Part shown: piece by piece, positions 8,375 to 18,046 of the stretch
Position numbering within the stretch: the first letter of the stretch is position 1
How the letters are laid out: each line of letters starts with the position of its first letter
From: Chryseobacterium sp. SORGH_AS_0447
GTDB taxonomy: Bacteria > Bacteroidota > Bacteroidia > Flavobacteriales > Weeksellaceae
NCBI RefSeq assembly: GCF_030818695.1
Contig: NZ_JAUTAR010000001.1
Coordinates: forward strand, 3,962,501 to 4,026,500
DNA length: 64,000 nucleotides
Reading direction: 5' to 3'
Position numbers and translations under genes: made by a program
Notes under the pieces: model-generated
Told to the model about the DNA's origin: nothing
Database searches by the model: none
The model's input: only the letters and a program-made list of their open reading frames with translations

Positions 8375-10030
8375 ATGAAGACTAAACATCCTAAGGGATT
8401 GCCTTTCCTCTTCTTTACGGAAATGTGGGAACGTTTCGGTTACTACCTGATTCTTGGAATTTTTGTACTGTATGTCATCGAACCGGCCGGTATCAAAGGC
8501 GGTCTCGGGCTTCCCGATAAAACGGCAGACGATATTTTCGGGACTTACATTGCACTTACCTATCTTACGCCTTTTATCGGTGGTTTTCTCGCTGACCGGG
8601 TATTGGGTTATATCAAATCCATCTATATCGGAGGGGTCCTCATGGCTGCCGGATATATCGGGATGGGTGTTTTCAAAGACCTGACGTTATTTTATTCTTC
8701 ATTAGCATTAATTATTATTGGGAACGGTTTCTTCAAACCAACCATTTCTACCCTCCTCGGAAACCTGTATTCTGAAGAACCTTATAAAGCCAATAAAGAT
8801 TCCGGATACAATATTTTCTATATGGGGATTAATATCGGGGCTTTTATCTGCAATATTATCGCAGCCTTTATGCGGAATAAATTCGGCTGGGGAGAAGCAT
8901 TTATTACAGCCGGGGTAGGTATGCTTGTCGGACTGGTAATTTTTACCATCGGCAGAAAGCACTATCTTCATGCTGCCCAGATGAAGCCCGTACAGGAAGG
9001 TGATACCAAGCTTTCTGAAATTTTGTTGAAGGTTTTCCTACCTGCTATCATTGCCGGAGCAATCGGCTGGGTGATTCCCGGGAATATTTTCGGAAGTGAT
9101 AATACGGATGCCTTCATTTTCGCCTGTGTCCCGGTGATCTATTTTTATGGGTCCCTTTATTTTAAAGCAAAACCGGAAGAAAAATCCTCTATCGGAGCTT
9201 TATTATCTGTTTTTATGATCAGCATGTTTTTCTGGGCGGTCTTCAAGCAGAATGGTACTGCCTTAACAAGATGGGCCAATTATTATACGGATAGAAGCGT
9301 TCCCGCTTCAATGGAAAAACCGCTGGAAGATATTTACATGGTTGAACGAAAAAGTTATGAAGACAAAGAAGTTCCTGTATACAACGATCAATATCAGTCC
9401 CAAAAGGATGAAGACGGAAAAACCATTAAGACAACAGGAAAAGATATCTACTTTAAAAATATTTCAGATCTGGATCGCAAATCTCTGGGAGGCACAGGCT
9501 CAAATGAAGTTTATCTATACAACACCGAATTATTTCAGTCGATCAATCCGTTTTGGGTAATTGCGCTGACACCCGTAGTGGTTGGTTTCTGGGCCTTTTT
9601 AAGAAGGCGTGGAAAAGAACCTCTGACACCTACAAAAATTGTCCTCGGACTTTTTATTTCCGCATTATCCTGTCTGGTTATGGTATTAGCCGTTTGGGCC
9701 GGAGACAATGGTGCGGTAAAAGTTTCGCCATGGTGGCTGGTAGCGAGTTATGGAGTGATCACCGTAGGAGAATTATGTCTATCGCCGATGGGGTTATCCT
9801 TTGTTTCAAAACTTTCTCCTGCAAGAATTACGGCCCTGATGATGGGTGGTTTCTTCCTGGCCAACTCAGTCGGAAACAAGCTTTCAGGAATTCTGGCCAG
9901 TACCTGGTACAATTACGATAATAAAATAAATTATTTCCTGGTCAATTTCGCATTGCTAATATTTGCTACTCTTTTAGGACTTTCCATGCTGAAAAGACTG
10001 AATAGAATCATGAAAGAAAAAGGACATTAA
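8375..10030 (+). CDS. POT/PTR2 family proton-dependent di/tripeptide transporter (copy 1)
   Basis: 551 aa, MFS fold with about 12-14 membrane helices. The POT signature is clear: FFTEMWERFGYY (ExxER motif on helix 1 for proton coupling), GNGFFKPTISTLLG and NIFYMGINIGAF. GELCLSPMGLSFVSKLSP lies in the C-terminal half. A hydrophilic stretch around residues 320-370 (YEDKEVPVYNDQYQSQKDEDGK) is the periplasmic insert seen in bacterial members. Imports small peptides with protons across the inner membrane. Own promoter and terminator. It is the first of three such genes here. Confidence 0.92.
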   Translation: MKTKHPKGLPFLFFTEMWERFGYYLILGIFVLYVIEPAGIKGGLGLPDKTADDIFGTYIALTYLTPFIGGFLADRVLGYIKSIYIGGVLMAAGYIGMGVFKDLTLFYSSLALIIIGNGFFKPTISTLLGNLYSEEPYKANKDSGYNIFYMGINIGAFICNIIAAFMRNKFGWGEAFITAGVGMLVGLVIFTIGRKHYLHAAQMKPVQEGDTKLSEILLKVFLPAIIAGAIGWVIPGNIFGSDNTDAFIFACVPVIYFYGSLYFKAKPEEKSSIGALLSVFMISMFFWAVFKQNGTALTRWANYYTDRSVPASMEKPLEDIYMVERKSYEDKEVPVYNDQYQSQKDEDGKTIKTTGKDIYFKNISDLDRKSLGGTGSNEVYLYNTELFQSINPFWVIALTPVVVGFWAFLRRRGKEPLTPTKIVLGLFISALSCLVMVLAVWAGDNGAVKVSPWWLVASYGVITVGELCLSPMGLSFVSKLSPARITALMMGGFFLANSVGNKLSGILASTWYNYDNKINYFLVNFALLIFATLLGLSMLKRLNRIMKEKGH

Positions 10031-10054
10031 TTATACTCCTTAAATAAGAAAATC

Positions 10055-10085
10055 AAGCTGCAGAAATATCCTGCAGCTTTTTTAT
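10055..10085 (+). terminator. Terminator after POT copy 1
   Basis: AAGCTGCAG stem (10055-10063 with 10071-10079), 7-nt loop, then a T run. Confidence 0.8.
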
Positions 10086-10104
10086 TAATTATAAAATTAA
10101 AACC

Positions 10105-10134
10105 TTGCTGAAAACACAAAAAAAACTATATTTG
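10105..10134 (+). promoter_or_regulatory. Promoter for second POT transporter
   Basis: TTG at 10105 and TATATTTG at 10127-10134 are separated by 19 bp, the consensus -33/-7 spacing of Bacteroidota. ATG follows 29 bp later. Confidence 0.75.
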
Positions 10135-10163
10135 TCAGTCTTAACAAAAATTAACAATAGAAA

Positions 10164-11918
10164 ATGGATAATATTGATGCATTAAGTCCGAAACAGGATG
10201 AATTTGTAGAGAATAAAGGTTCCAGACATCCAAAAGGATTATGGGTTCTTTTCGGAACCGAAATGTGGGAGCGTTTCAATTTTTATGGGATGAGAGCCCT
10301 TCTGACGCTCTTCATGGTAAATTCCTTATTGATTAAAGAAGCAGATGCAGCAATCATCTATGGCGGATTTTTAGCTTTGTGTTATCTTACGCCGCTTTTG
10401 GGTGGATTTATTGCTGATAAATACATTGGTAACAGAAATGCCATCTTAATCGGCGGATCTTTAATGGCCATCGGTCAGTTTCTGCTTTTCATCAGTGCTT
10501 CAACATTTTCCGGAAGCATAGACAGTGCAAAAACATTTATGTGGCTGGCTTTATTCATTATCATTTTCGGTAACGGATTCTTTAAGCCGAACATCTCTTC
10601 GATGGTGGGAAGCCTTTATCCAAAGCAGGAAAAATCAAAGCTGGATTCGGCATTTACCATTTTCTATATGGGGATCAACATTGGGGCATTCCTGGGTCAG
10701 TTTATCTGTCCGTATGTAGGGGATGTAAAAGATGCTGCTACAGGCGTAAGAGACATCTTCGCTTTCAAATGGGGATTCCTGGCAGCTTCAATTGCTATGG
10801 TGATCGGTACCATCACGTTCTTTATCCTTAAAAATAAATATGTAGTAACTCCGGAAGGAAGACCGATCGGAGGATTACCAAAACATAATACAAGTGCTGA
10901 TTTTGAAGAAGGTGAAACCCAGACCGCTAAGTTCTCAGGAACGGCATTGGGAATTACCGGAGGATTATTTGTAATCTTATTCTTTGCTTTCAGATATCTT
11001 CTTGTGGGAGAATTCGGATTTAAGGCCGTGGAAATGGGACAACTGATCAAAGGAATTATTTATCCTTTCATTTATGCAGCCGGTATTTCATTGGCATTCC
11101 TGATCATGAGCTCTGCCGAAAATAAAGTGGAAAGACAGAGAATCTGGGTAATCTATATCGTATCGTTCTTTATTATTTTCTTCTGGGCTGCTTTCGAGCA
11201 GGCAGGTTCTTCATTAACTTTTATTGCCGATAACCAGACCGACAGGAATATCCTGGGATGGAATATGCCGCCTTCAATGGTTCAGATCTTCAACGGTATT
11301 TTCGTAGTGGTATTGGCCGTTCCTTTCAGTTTGATCTGGGATAAACTGAGAGCAAAAGGAAAAGAACCGGTATCCCCTATGAAGCAGGCAATGGGTCTTG
11401 CCCTGATTGCTTTAAGCTACTTCATTATTGCTCATAACGTAAAAGATCTTGGAAATTCAGGATTATTGGCCATCAAATGGTTAATGCTGTTATATTTCAT
11501 CCAAACCTGTGGTGAGCTTTGTCTTTCTCCGATCGGGTTATCTTTAGTAGGTAAACTGGCTCCGAAAAGATTCGCTTCATTGCTTTACGGGGTATTCTTC
11601 ATCTCCAATGCTGCCGGATACGCTTTGGCAGGTTCATTGGGAGCACTGATTCCTGCTACGGGAGATAAGTTTTCCAAAGCACAGGAAATCGGGGTAAATC
11701 TTCAGGACGTTCTGGATAAAAAAGTAACTCTGAACCCTGAACAGGTTGCCGCCTTTGAAAAGGCACAGCTACCATTGGAAAATCCGACTTTTGCAGGATT
11801 CGAAATCCATAACCTGTTTGAATTCTTTATGGTATTCGTGGTGCTTTGTGGGATTGCAGCGGTTATTCTGGCTTTAATTTCACCGATTTTAAAGAAAATG
11901 ATGCACGGTGTAAACTAA
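10164..11918 (+). CDS. POT/PTR2 family peptide transporter (copy 2)
   Basis: 584 aa, about 12-14 membrane helices. Signatures are GTEMWERFNFYGMRALL, GNGFFKPNISSMVG, FTIFYMGINIGAFLGQ and CGELCLSPIGLSLVGKLAPKRF. It is longer than copies 1 and 3 through a hydrophilic segment near residues 230-255 and another near 500-550. Proton-coupled import of di/tripeptides at the inner membrane. Own promoter and terminator, so separately expressed from the other copies. Confidence 0.92.
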   Translation: MDNIDALSPKQDEFVENKGSRHPKGLWVLFGTEMWERFNFYGMRALLTLFMVNSLLIKEADAAIIYGGFLALCYLTPLLGGFIADKYIGNRNAILIGGSLMAIGQFLLFISASTFSGSIDSAKTFMWLALFIIIFGNGFFKPNISSMVGSLYPKQEKSKLDSAFTIFYMGINIGAFLGQFICPYVGDVKDAATGVRDIFAFKWGFLAASIAMVIGTITFFILKNKYVVTPEGRPIGGLPKHNTSADFEEGETQTAKFSGTALGITGGLFVILFFAFRYLLVGEFGFKAVEMGQLIKGIIYPFIYAAGISLAFLIMSSAENKVERQRIWVIYIVSFFIIFFWAAFEQAGSSLTFIADNQTDRNILGWNMPPSMVQIFNGIFVVVLAVPFSLIWDKLRAKGKEPVSPMKQAMGLALIALSYFIIAHNVKDLGNSGLLAIKWLMLLYFIQTCGELCLSPIGLSLVGKLAPKRFASLLYGVFFISNAAGYALAGSLGALIPATGDKFSKAQEIGVNLQDVLDKKVTLNPEQVAAFEKAQLPLENPTFAGFEIHNLFEFFMVFVVLCGIAAVILALISPILKKMMHGVN

Positions 11919-11943
11919 TCTGCATTAAAATAAAATATATTGT

Positions 11944-11976
11944 AAACCTCTGCTAAGTCAGAGGTTTTTTTTATTT
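11944..11976 (+). terminator. Terminator after POT copy 2
   Basis: AAACCTCTG stem (11944-11952 with 11959-11967), 6-nt loop, eight or more T. Confidence 0.85.
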
Positions 11977-11983
11977 TCGTAGG

Positions 11984-12979
11984 ATGGAAATTTCTGAGGA
12001 CGTTTTATTCCAGTCGATAAAGGAGATGGTGATCCAGTCGCGCGAGAAAGTATTCCGCATGGCCAATTCTACCCTGCTTTTTACCTACTGGCAAATCGGG
12101 AAACTGATTGTTGAAGAGGAGCAGAAAGGAAAAGAGCGCGCTGCATATGGAAAATACACCTTAAAAAATCTTTCCAAAAAACTGACGCTGGAATTCGGGA
12201 AAGGGTTTGACTATACCAATCTTTCCAATATGCGTAAGTTTTTTATTGCATTTCCAATTGTTGACGCATTGCGTCAACAATTGAGTTGGACACACTATCG
12301 ATTATTAATAAAGCTTAGTGATTCAGAAAAAATCGACTACTATATCAACGAATCCATTCAGAACAACTGGAATTCCAGAGATTTAAAGCGCCAGATCAAT
12401 TCTTTGGCTTATGAAAGGGTAATCGAACCACAAAAGAGTCCTGCAGAAACAATTCAGAATGTATTGAAAGACCCTTATATTTTTGAATTCCTCGGACTGA
12501 AACCGGATGAGAAGATTTCCGAAAAAGACCTTGAAACCGCCATCATCGATCATATTCAAAAATTTTTACTCGAATTCGGAAAAGGTTTTGCTTTCGTAGC
12601 ACGGCAACAGCATATCGTTACTGATACTTCCGATTTTTATATCGATCTTGTCTTTTACAATTACATCCTGAAATGTTTCGTCATTATCGATCTTAAAACC
12701 GGTGAACTTTCCCATCAGGACATCGGCCAGATTGATATGTACGTAAGAATGTACGATGACCTGAAGCGCGGGGAAGGCGATAATCCTACCATCGGCATTT
12801 TGTTATGTTCTGAAAAAGATGAAACTATTGTAAAATATTCCGTGCTGAATGATAAGAATAATCTTTTTGCCAGCAAATACCTTTTATACCTTCCGAAAGA
12901 AGAGGAACTGAAACAGCTTATCGATCAGGACCGCATCCGTTTCGAACTGGATCAGGATGACCATCCAACTTTTAATTAA
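11984..12979 (+). CDS. DUF1016 (YhcG-type) PD-(D/E)XK nuclease domain protein
   Basis: 331 aa. The N-terminal DUF1016_N helical domain runs about residues 10-150 (STLLFTYWQIGKLIVEEEQKG, NLSNMRKFF, QLSWTHYRLL). A C-terminal PD-(D/E)XK domain follows: FGKGFAFVARQQHI, DFYIDLVFYN (acidic residue) and CFVIIDLKTG (D-x-K), then QIDMYVRMYDD and GILLCSEKDE. The family is often found near mobile or restriction loci; its substrate is unknown. The gene sits alone between two POT genes, 7 bp after a terminator, with only a weak possible -7 (TATTTTCG) upstream. Its position looks like an inserted cassette. A 29-bp palindrome lies inside it (see 12255). Confidence 0.88.
   Translation: MEISEDVLFQSIKEMVIQSREKVFRMANSTLLFTYWQIGKLIVEEEQKGKERAAYGKYTLKNLSKKLTLEFGKGFDYTNLSNMRKFFIAFPIVDALRQQLSWTHYRLLIKLSDSEKIDYYINESIQNNWNSRDLKRQINSLAYERVIEPQKSPAETIQNVLKDPYIFEFLGLKPDEKISEKDLETAIIDHIQKFLLEFGKGFAFVARQQHIVTDTSDFYIDLVFYNYILKCFVIIDLKTGELSHQDIGQIDMYVRMYDDLKRGEGDNPTIGILLCSEKDETIVKYSVLNDKNNLFASKYLLYLPKEEELKQLIDQDRIRFELDQDDHPTFN
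12255..12283. repeat. Perfect 14-bp-arm palindrome inside the DUF1016 gene
   Basis: Arms 12255-12268 and 12270-12283 (CAATTGTTGACGCA and its exact complement) flank one base. It encodes IVDALRQQLSW, a conserved stretch of the family, so it is part of the coding sequence and not an interruption. Confidence 0.85.
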
Positions 12980-12997
12980 AAATTCCATCATACAACT

Positions 12998-14509
12998 ATG
13001 AATTTAACTTTAAACGAAATACAGAATTTTAAAGGAAAATACCCAAGACAGATCTGGAGCCTTTTCTTTTCTGAAATGTGGGAACGTTTCTGTTTCTACG
13101 GAATGAGGGGAATGCTGGTCTTCTTTATGATTTCCCAGCTTAATTTTCACGAAAGTGAAGCCAATCTTCAATACGGTGCCACCCAGGCTTTTGTATATGC
13201 CTTTACTTTTATCGGAGGCTTATTTGCCGATAAAATTTTAGGATTCAGGAAATCGCTTTTCTGGGGTGGGCTTCTGATGATTGTCGGAAGCTTGATTCTT
13301 GCAGCCGATCCTCACAAATTTTTCTTCTTAGGTATTGCGTTTACTGTTGTTGGTACCGGTTTCTTTAAACCCAATATTTCATCGATGGTCGGCCAGCTGT
13401 ATAAGCCGAATGATTCAAGGGCAGACGCAGGATTCTCACTTTTTTATGCAGGAATTAATCTTGGTGCTTTGTTGGGAGGTTATCTTTGTATAGCTATCGG
13501 CAAAGGTGAAATTTTAGCCAAAATCATTCCGGAAGCTTTACGGTGGAATGTTGCTTTTGGACTGGCAGCTATTGTAATGGTAATAAGCCTAATCAATTTT
13601 CTTTTTACTCAAAAAATGCTGGGACCCATCGGGCTGCAGCCGGGACATCCTGATAACGAAACCAAATCCGTTCCTATGCCGAAATGGTTTGAATATGGAG
13701 TCTATGCCTTATCGCTGATTTTTGTTCCGATAATTATGATCATGGTAGCTAAAACAGAGTATACCGATTATTTCATGTGGACTGTAGGACCCCTGACTTT
13801 AATTTATTTGTTTTACGAAATGTCTAAAGTGACACCTTCGGAACGCAAAAAACTTTGGGCCGCCCTGGTTTTCATTCTGTTTTCTATTTTATTCTGGGGA
13901 ATTTACGAGCAGAGCGGAGGTTCTTTAAGTATTTTCGCTGCTAAAAATTTAAATAAAGATTTATTAGGCCTGGATCCGAACGGTGTCAATAATTCAGGAG
14001 GAGCCTTTTTTATTATTTTCCTTGCCCCATTAATCGGGCTGTTATGGATCTGGCTGAATAAAAGAAAAATCGAACCCAATACAATTATCAAGTTCGGACT
14101 AGGATTTATATTCCTTGGCTTAGGATATTATATTTTATTTGCTACCAGATTCTTTGCAGATCTCCAGGGCATTACTTCACTGAATTTTTTCACCATTGCA
14201 TTACTGGTGATTACATTGGGGGAACTTTGCCTTTCTCCTATCGGTTTGTCGATTATGACAAAACTATCCACCAAAAACCTTCAGGGAATGATGATGGGAA
14301 TGTGGTTCCTGGCTTCCGCCTACGGTCAGTATGTTGCAGGAATCATCGGAGCAGGGCTTGCTACGGCAAAAGAGGGTTCCACCAATTATGATTCACTGAT
14401 TACGTATACTGATGGTTATAAGCAATTGGGACTATACGCCGTTATTGCCGGTGTTGTATTAATAATGATTTCTCCTTTTGTAAAAAAATTAATGCAGGAT
14501 GTGAAATAA
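12998..14509 (+). CDS. POT/PTR2 family peptide transporter (copy 3)
   Basis: 503 aa, about 12 membrane helices, the shortest of the three. Signatures are FFSEMWERFCFYGMRGML, GTGFFKPNISSMVGQLY, FSLFYAGINLGALLGG and LGELCLSPIGLSIMTKLS. Imports small peptides with protons. It begins 18 bp after the DUF1016 gene with no obvious terminator between, so it may be read through from there. The thioredoxin-like gene follows after 39 bp. Confidence 0.92.
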   Translation: MNLTLNEIQNFKGKYPRQIWSLFFSEMWERFCFYGMRGMLVFFMISQLNFHESEANLQYGATQAFVYAFTFIGGLFADKILGFRKSLFWGGLLMIVGSLILAADPHKFFFLGIAFTVVGTGFFKPNISSMVGQLYKPNDSRADAGFSLFYAGINLGALLGGYLCIAIGKGEILAKIIPEALRWNVAFGLAAIVMVISLINFLFTQKMLGPIGLQPGHPDNETKSVPMPKWFEYGVYALSLIFVPIIMIMVAKTEYTDYFMWTVGPLTLIYLFYEMSKVTPSERKKLWAALVFILFSILFWGIYEQSGGSLSIFAAKNLNKDLLGLDPNGVNNSGGAFFIIFLAPLIGLLWIWLNKRKIEPNTIIKFGLGFIFLGLGYYILFATRFFADLQGITSLNFFTIALLVITLGELCLSPIGLSIMTKLSTKNLQGMMMGMWFLASAYGQYVAGIIGAGLATAKEGSTNYDSLITYTDGYKQLGLYAVIAGVVLIMISPFVKKLMQDVK

Positions 14510-14548
14510 AACTGACTAAATGCTTACTTTTACTTAAAATACCAAATC

Positions 14549-15082
14549 ATGAAGAAGGTGATAAGCATACTCTGCCTGTTTTTGATGACGTTCAGCTTTG
14601 CGCAGGTAAAGTGGATGACGATTGAAGAGGCCCTGAAAGCACAAAAAGAAAATCCTAAAAAGATACTGATCGATTTTTACGCAGATTGGTGCGGCCCATG
14701 CAAGATCATGGATAAAAAAACGTACGGTCATCAGGTGATTGCCGATATTTTAAATGAAAATTACTATCCGGTAAAATTTAATGCAGAAGAAAAGAAAACC
14801 GTTGAGATCTTCGGCAGAAAGTTTTCCAATGAAAATAAGGAACATAAAAAAGGAAGAAATTCACTGCACGGATTTACCCAGTATATGAATGTCGCCGCTG
14901 TTCCGAGCACGGTATTCCTGGATGAAAACGGAGGTCCGATTACGATCTTACAGGGCGAGTTGTCCGCAAAGGAACTGGAACCCTACCTTGAATTTATTTC
15001 CAAAGACCTCTTCAAAAAAATACGTTCCCGGGAGCAGTGGGAAGATTACCAGAAGAAATTTAAATCAAAAATAAAAGATTAA
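14549..15082 (+). CDS. Exported thioredoxin-fold protein
   Basis: 177 aa: signal peptide MKKVISILCLFLMTFSFAQ, then a thioredoxin fold with the active site DFYADWCGPCKIMDK (residues about 47-60) and the cis-proline loop AAVPSTVFLDE. The spacing between the two is enlarged by a lysine-rich segment (FSNENKEHKKGRNS). Likely a periplasmic dithiol-disulfide reductase or thioredoxin-like chaperone. Specific partner unknown. Follows POT copy 3 closely and ends at a terminator. Confidence 0.88.
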   Translation: MKKVISILCLFLMTFSFAQVKWMTIEEALKAQKENPKKILIDFYADWCGPCKIMDKKTYGHQVIADILNENYYPVKFNAEEKKTVEIFGRKFSNENKEHKKGRNSLHGFTQYMNVAAVPSTVFLDENGGPITILQGELSAKELEPYLEFISKDLFKKIRSREQWEDYQKKFKSKIKD

Positions 15083-15089
15083 TCTTACA

Positions 15090-15117
15090 AAGACTTTCAG
15101 ACCCGAAAGTCTTTTTT
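15090..15117 (+). terminator. Terminator between thioredoxin-like gene and recG
   Basis: AAGACTTTC stem (15090-15098 with 15105-15113), 6-nt loop, then T tract. Confidence 0.8.
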
Positions 15118-15155
15118 AATTTCTAATTTTTCCCGAAATTCGTGGCTCTCTAAAA

Positions 15156-17240
15156 ATGACGTTAGAAACTTCCATAGAATACGTAAAAGGAATTGGTCCC
15201 GAAAAAGCCAAGCTCATCAAAAGTGTGCTGGGAATTTCTACGGTGGAAGATCTCCTGAATTTTTTCCCTATCCGTTATCTCGATAAAAGCAAGGTGCATA
15301 AAATTGCCCAGCTGGGAGAGCTTTCAACAGATGTTCAGCTGAAAGGGCGAATTACCAACATTCAGGAAATACAGACCGGAAAGACCAAACGACTTTCAGC
15401 CAAATTTAATGACGATACCGGTTCTATGGATCTCGTCTGGTTCCAGTATTCGAAATGGCTGAAAGAGCAGCTTCCGGTAAATAAAGAAGTCTATATTTTC
15501 GGGAAGATCAATGTTTTCAACCACCAGTTTTCCATGCCGCACCCGGAAATTGAGATTGAGGAAAAAAAAGATACGGAAAAACGGCTGCGACCAATCTATC
15601 CGAGTTCGGAAAAGTTAACCAAGCGAGGACTGAATCAAAGGTTTTTTCAGGTGGTTATTAAAAATATCTGTAAGGAAATCCCAAATCTTATTTATGAGAA
15701 CTTTCCGGATTACCTGATGAAAGCTTTTAAGTTTTTATCGAAACAGCATACCTATCTCAACATCCATTTCCCAAAAGATATGGAACATTTCGAAATGGCT
15801 AATTACCGTTTGAAATTTGAGGAATCTTTCTTTTTCCAGCTAGGATTCGGTTTGAAGAAACTACATCATAAAACCCATACCGCCGGGAATCCTTTTCCGG
15901 TAATCGGAGATTATTTCAATGATTTTTACGAAAACCATCTGCCGTTTGAATTGACGGGAGCCCAGAAAAGAGTACTGAAAGAAATCCGCATGGATATGAA
16001 GCGTCCGATCCAGATGAACAGATTGCTGCAGGGAGACGTAGGTTCGGGAAAAACGATGGTAGCCCTCCTTACGATGCTGATTGCCAAAGATAACGGTTTC
16101 CAAAGCTGCATCATGGCGCCGACTGAAATTCTGGCCCAGCAGCACTATAATGGAATAAAAGAACTTCTGGAAAATACGGAAGTTAGCGTCAGGCTTTTAA
16201 CAGGGTCCAGCAAAAAATCCGAACGCAATGTTATTCATGAAGAGCTGGAAAACGGCGAGCTTTCGATCCTTGTGGGAACTCATGCGATTCTGGAAGATAA
16301 GGTTAAATTTAAAAATCTGGGACTTGCTATTATCGATGAGCAGCACCGTTTCGGCGTAGCACAGCGGGCAAAACTCTGGGCTAAAAATAAAATTCCGCCG
16401 CATATCCTCGTGATGACTGCCACTCCTATTCCACGGACTTTGGCCATGAGCTTTTACTCAGACCTTGATGTTTCCGTGATTGATGAGCTTCCTATCGGAC
16501 GAAAACCGATCATTACCGCTCACAGAAGAGAAAAAGACCGGGCATATGTCTACAATTTCTGCCGGGAAGAGATTCAGAAAGGGCGGCAAGTATATTTTGT
16601 GTACCCTCTGATCGAAGAATCAGAAACATTGGATTACAGAAACCTGATGGAAGGAATGGAAAATATCATGGATAATTTTTCGAAATACAATGTAACGATG
16701 CTTCACGGGAAAATGAAACCTGATGAAAAAGATGCGGCAATGACGTACTTCGCTTCCGGCAATGCCCAGATCATGGTGGCGACTACCGTGATTGAAGTGG
16801 GAGTTAATGTCCCGAATGCTTCGGTAATGGTGATTGAAAGCTCGGAGAGATTCGGACTTTCACAGCTTCACCAGCTGCGTGGACGTGTGGGGCGTGGTGC
16901 GGAGCAAAGCTATTGTATTCTGATGACTTCGGATAAATTATCTAAAGACAGCAGAACCCGCATCAAAACTATGGTGGAAAGTACCGATGGCTTTAAAATC
17001 TCTGAAGTGGACATGCAGCTTCGGGGTCCCGGAGACATCCTGGGAACGCAGCAAAGCGGTATTGTCGATTTTAAAAAGCTGGATCTGGTAAACGATTCGG
17101 CCATTATCAGGACGACGAAGAATACCGTAGAAAAAATTCTGGAAGCCGACCCTTTACTTACCAAACCGGACAATCAAATCATTAAAAATTATTACCTGAG
17201 GAATTATAAAGGTAAAAACAAATGGAGTAAAATCTCATAA
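15156..17240 (+). CDS. recG: ATP-dependent DNA helicase RecG
   Basis: 694 aa, full family length. The N-terminal wedge/OB region includes YVKGIGPEKAKLI and the RITNIQEIQTG OB strand. Helicase motifs are LLQGDVGSGKT (I), IMAPTEILAQQH (Ia), IIDEQHRFGVAQRAKLW (II, DEQH), MTATPIPRTLAM (III), HGKMKPDEKD, ATTVIEVGVNVPNA and HQLRGRVGRG (VI). Unwinds and remodels stalled replication forks and Holliday junctions. Single gene following a terminator; start chosen at the first ATG, which gives the usual N-terminus. Confidence 0.96.
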   Translation: MTLETSIEYVKGIGPEKAKLIKSVLGISTVEDLLNFFPIRYLDKSKVHKIAQLGELSTDVQLKGRITNIQEIQTGKTKRLSAKFNDDTGSMDLVWFQYSKWLKEQLPVNKEVYIFGKINVFNHQFSMPHPEIEIEEKKDTEKRLRPIYPSSEKLTKRGLNQRFFQVVIKNICKEIPNLIYENFPDYLMKAFKFLSKQHTYLNIHFPKDMEHFEMANYRLKFEESFFFQLGFGLKKLHHKTHTAGNPFPVIGDYFNDFYENHLPFELTGAQKRVLKEIRMDMKRPIQMNRLLQGDVGSGKTMVALLTMLIAKDNGFQSCIMAPTEILAQQHYNGIKELLENTEVSVRLLTGSSKKSERNVIHEELENGELSILVGTHAILEDKVKFKNLGLAIIDEQHRFGVAQRAKLWAKNKIPPHILVMTATPIPRTLAMSFYSDLDVSVIDELPIGRKPIITAHRREKDRAYVYNFCREEIQKGRQVYFVYPLIEESETLDYRNLMEGMENIMDNFSKYNVTMLHGKMKPDEKDAAMTYFASGNAQIMVATTVIEVGVNVPNASVMVIESSERFGLSQLHQLRGRVGRGAEQSYCILMTSDKLSKDSRTRIKTMVESTDGFKISEVDMQLRGPGDILGTQQSGIVDFKKLDLVNDSAIIRTTKNTVEKILEADPLLTKPDNQIIKNYYLRNYKGKNKWSKIS

Positions 17241-17697
17241 AAAAACCGCACAAAGACATAATCTTTATGCGGTCCCCCTTATAAAACTGTTATTTGAAGA
17301 AATTACTTTACTTCGATGATAATTACTTTAATATTTTGTGATTTGGTTTGAAAATATTTATTTTAATGTGATTGGTTTACGATTTCATAAATAAAAAAAC
17401 AAAATGAATTATCTTCCAACTTGTTATTATAAAAACTAACTGATATTTCGCCGAAAGGTTAATGAAACGAATAACGCCTTCCGACTCCATTTAAGTTTTC
17501 ATGATTGTACCGTTTTGTTTAAAGATCTCCTGCGCTTTCTAATTGGAAATTCTATAATTCATTTTGTTCAAATTAACATTGTGATTTATATAAGCAGTTT
17601 CGCGAACGAAACCAATTTCTTACTATACACTCTGAAGCAAAAATTCTAAAATATTCTGCTGCTTTCCGGTAATAATTATCACCATTATGTGAATATT
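17238..17697 (-). ncRNA. Leftward promoter-terminator unit of about 460 nt, no intact ORF
   Basis: A minus-strand -7 box TATCTTTG lies at 17704-17711. A good minus-strand terminator (stem 17245-17273 with a T run after it) closes the unit. Between them no ORF exceeds about 50 codons. One frame reads KAQEIFKQNGTIMKT, stop, then MESEGVIRFINLS (about 17440-17550). This resembles the start of AbiEi-type antitoxin domains (...IFK.NGGIMRTSEA..GV..R) and may be a decayed gene. Either a small RNA or a pseudogene with its promoter kept. Confidence 0.4.
17245..17273 (-). terminator. Minus-strand terminator facing recG end
   Basis: On the minus strand, a 12-bp stem with one mismatch (ACCGCATAAAGA with TCTTTGTGCGGT) around TTATG, followed by seven T. 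It can also serve recG from the other side. Confidence 0.75.
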
Positions 17698-17703
17698 ATA
17701 GTA

Positions 17704-17711
17704 CAAAGATA
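17704..17711 (-). promoter_or_regulatory. Minus-strand -7 promoter element
   Basis: CAAAGATA on the plus strand is TATCTTTG on the minus strand, matching TAnnTTTG, and points to the unit ending at 17238. Confidence 0.5.
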
Positions 17712-17759
17712 GTATAATAATTTTAACTTCAAAATAATTAATCGATTTTTTTCACTCTT

Positions 17760-18046
17760 GCATGATAAATTTATTTTTGTTCAGTTCTGGTACATGATAT
17801 TTCCGATTAACCATCATGATCTCCACAAAATTTTTCCTATATCTATATAATGATCAGCATGTTGCAAAACGGTAAAGATATTTTGAAAGATCGCCTTTTT
17901 TTTATTTTTTAATACTCCGAGGCTTGCTAACGAATGGGTAGGAATCTATTTCACAAATATTTTCATCCTATACCTTTTACCTTCAATATTTAAGATAAAT
18001 AGTATAATCCCGTTTAGTAATAAACTAGAGGTAACTGACCACAGAG
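17760..18046. other. AT-rich gene-free stretch
   Basis: No coding frame, tRNA or strong hairpin seen between the two small minus-strand transcription units. Confidence 0.5.
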
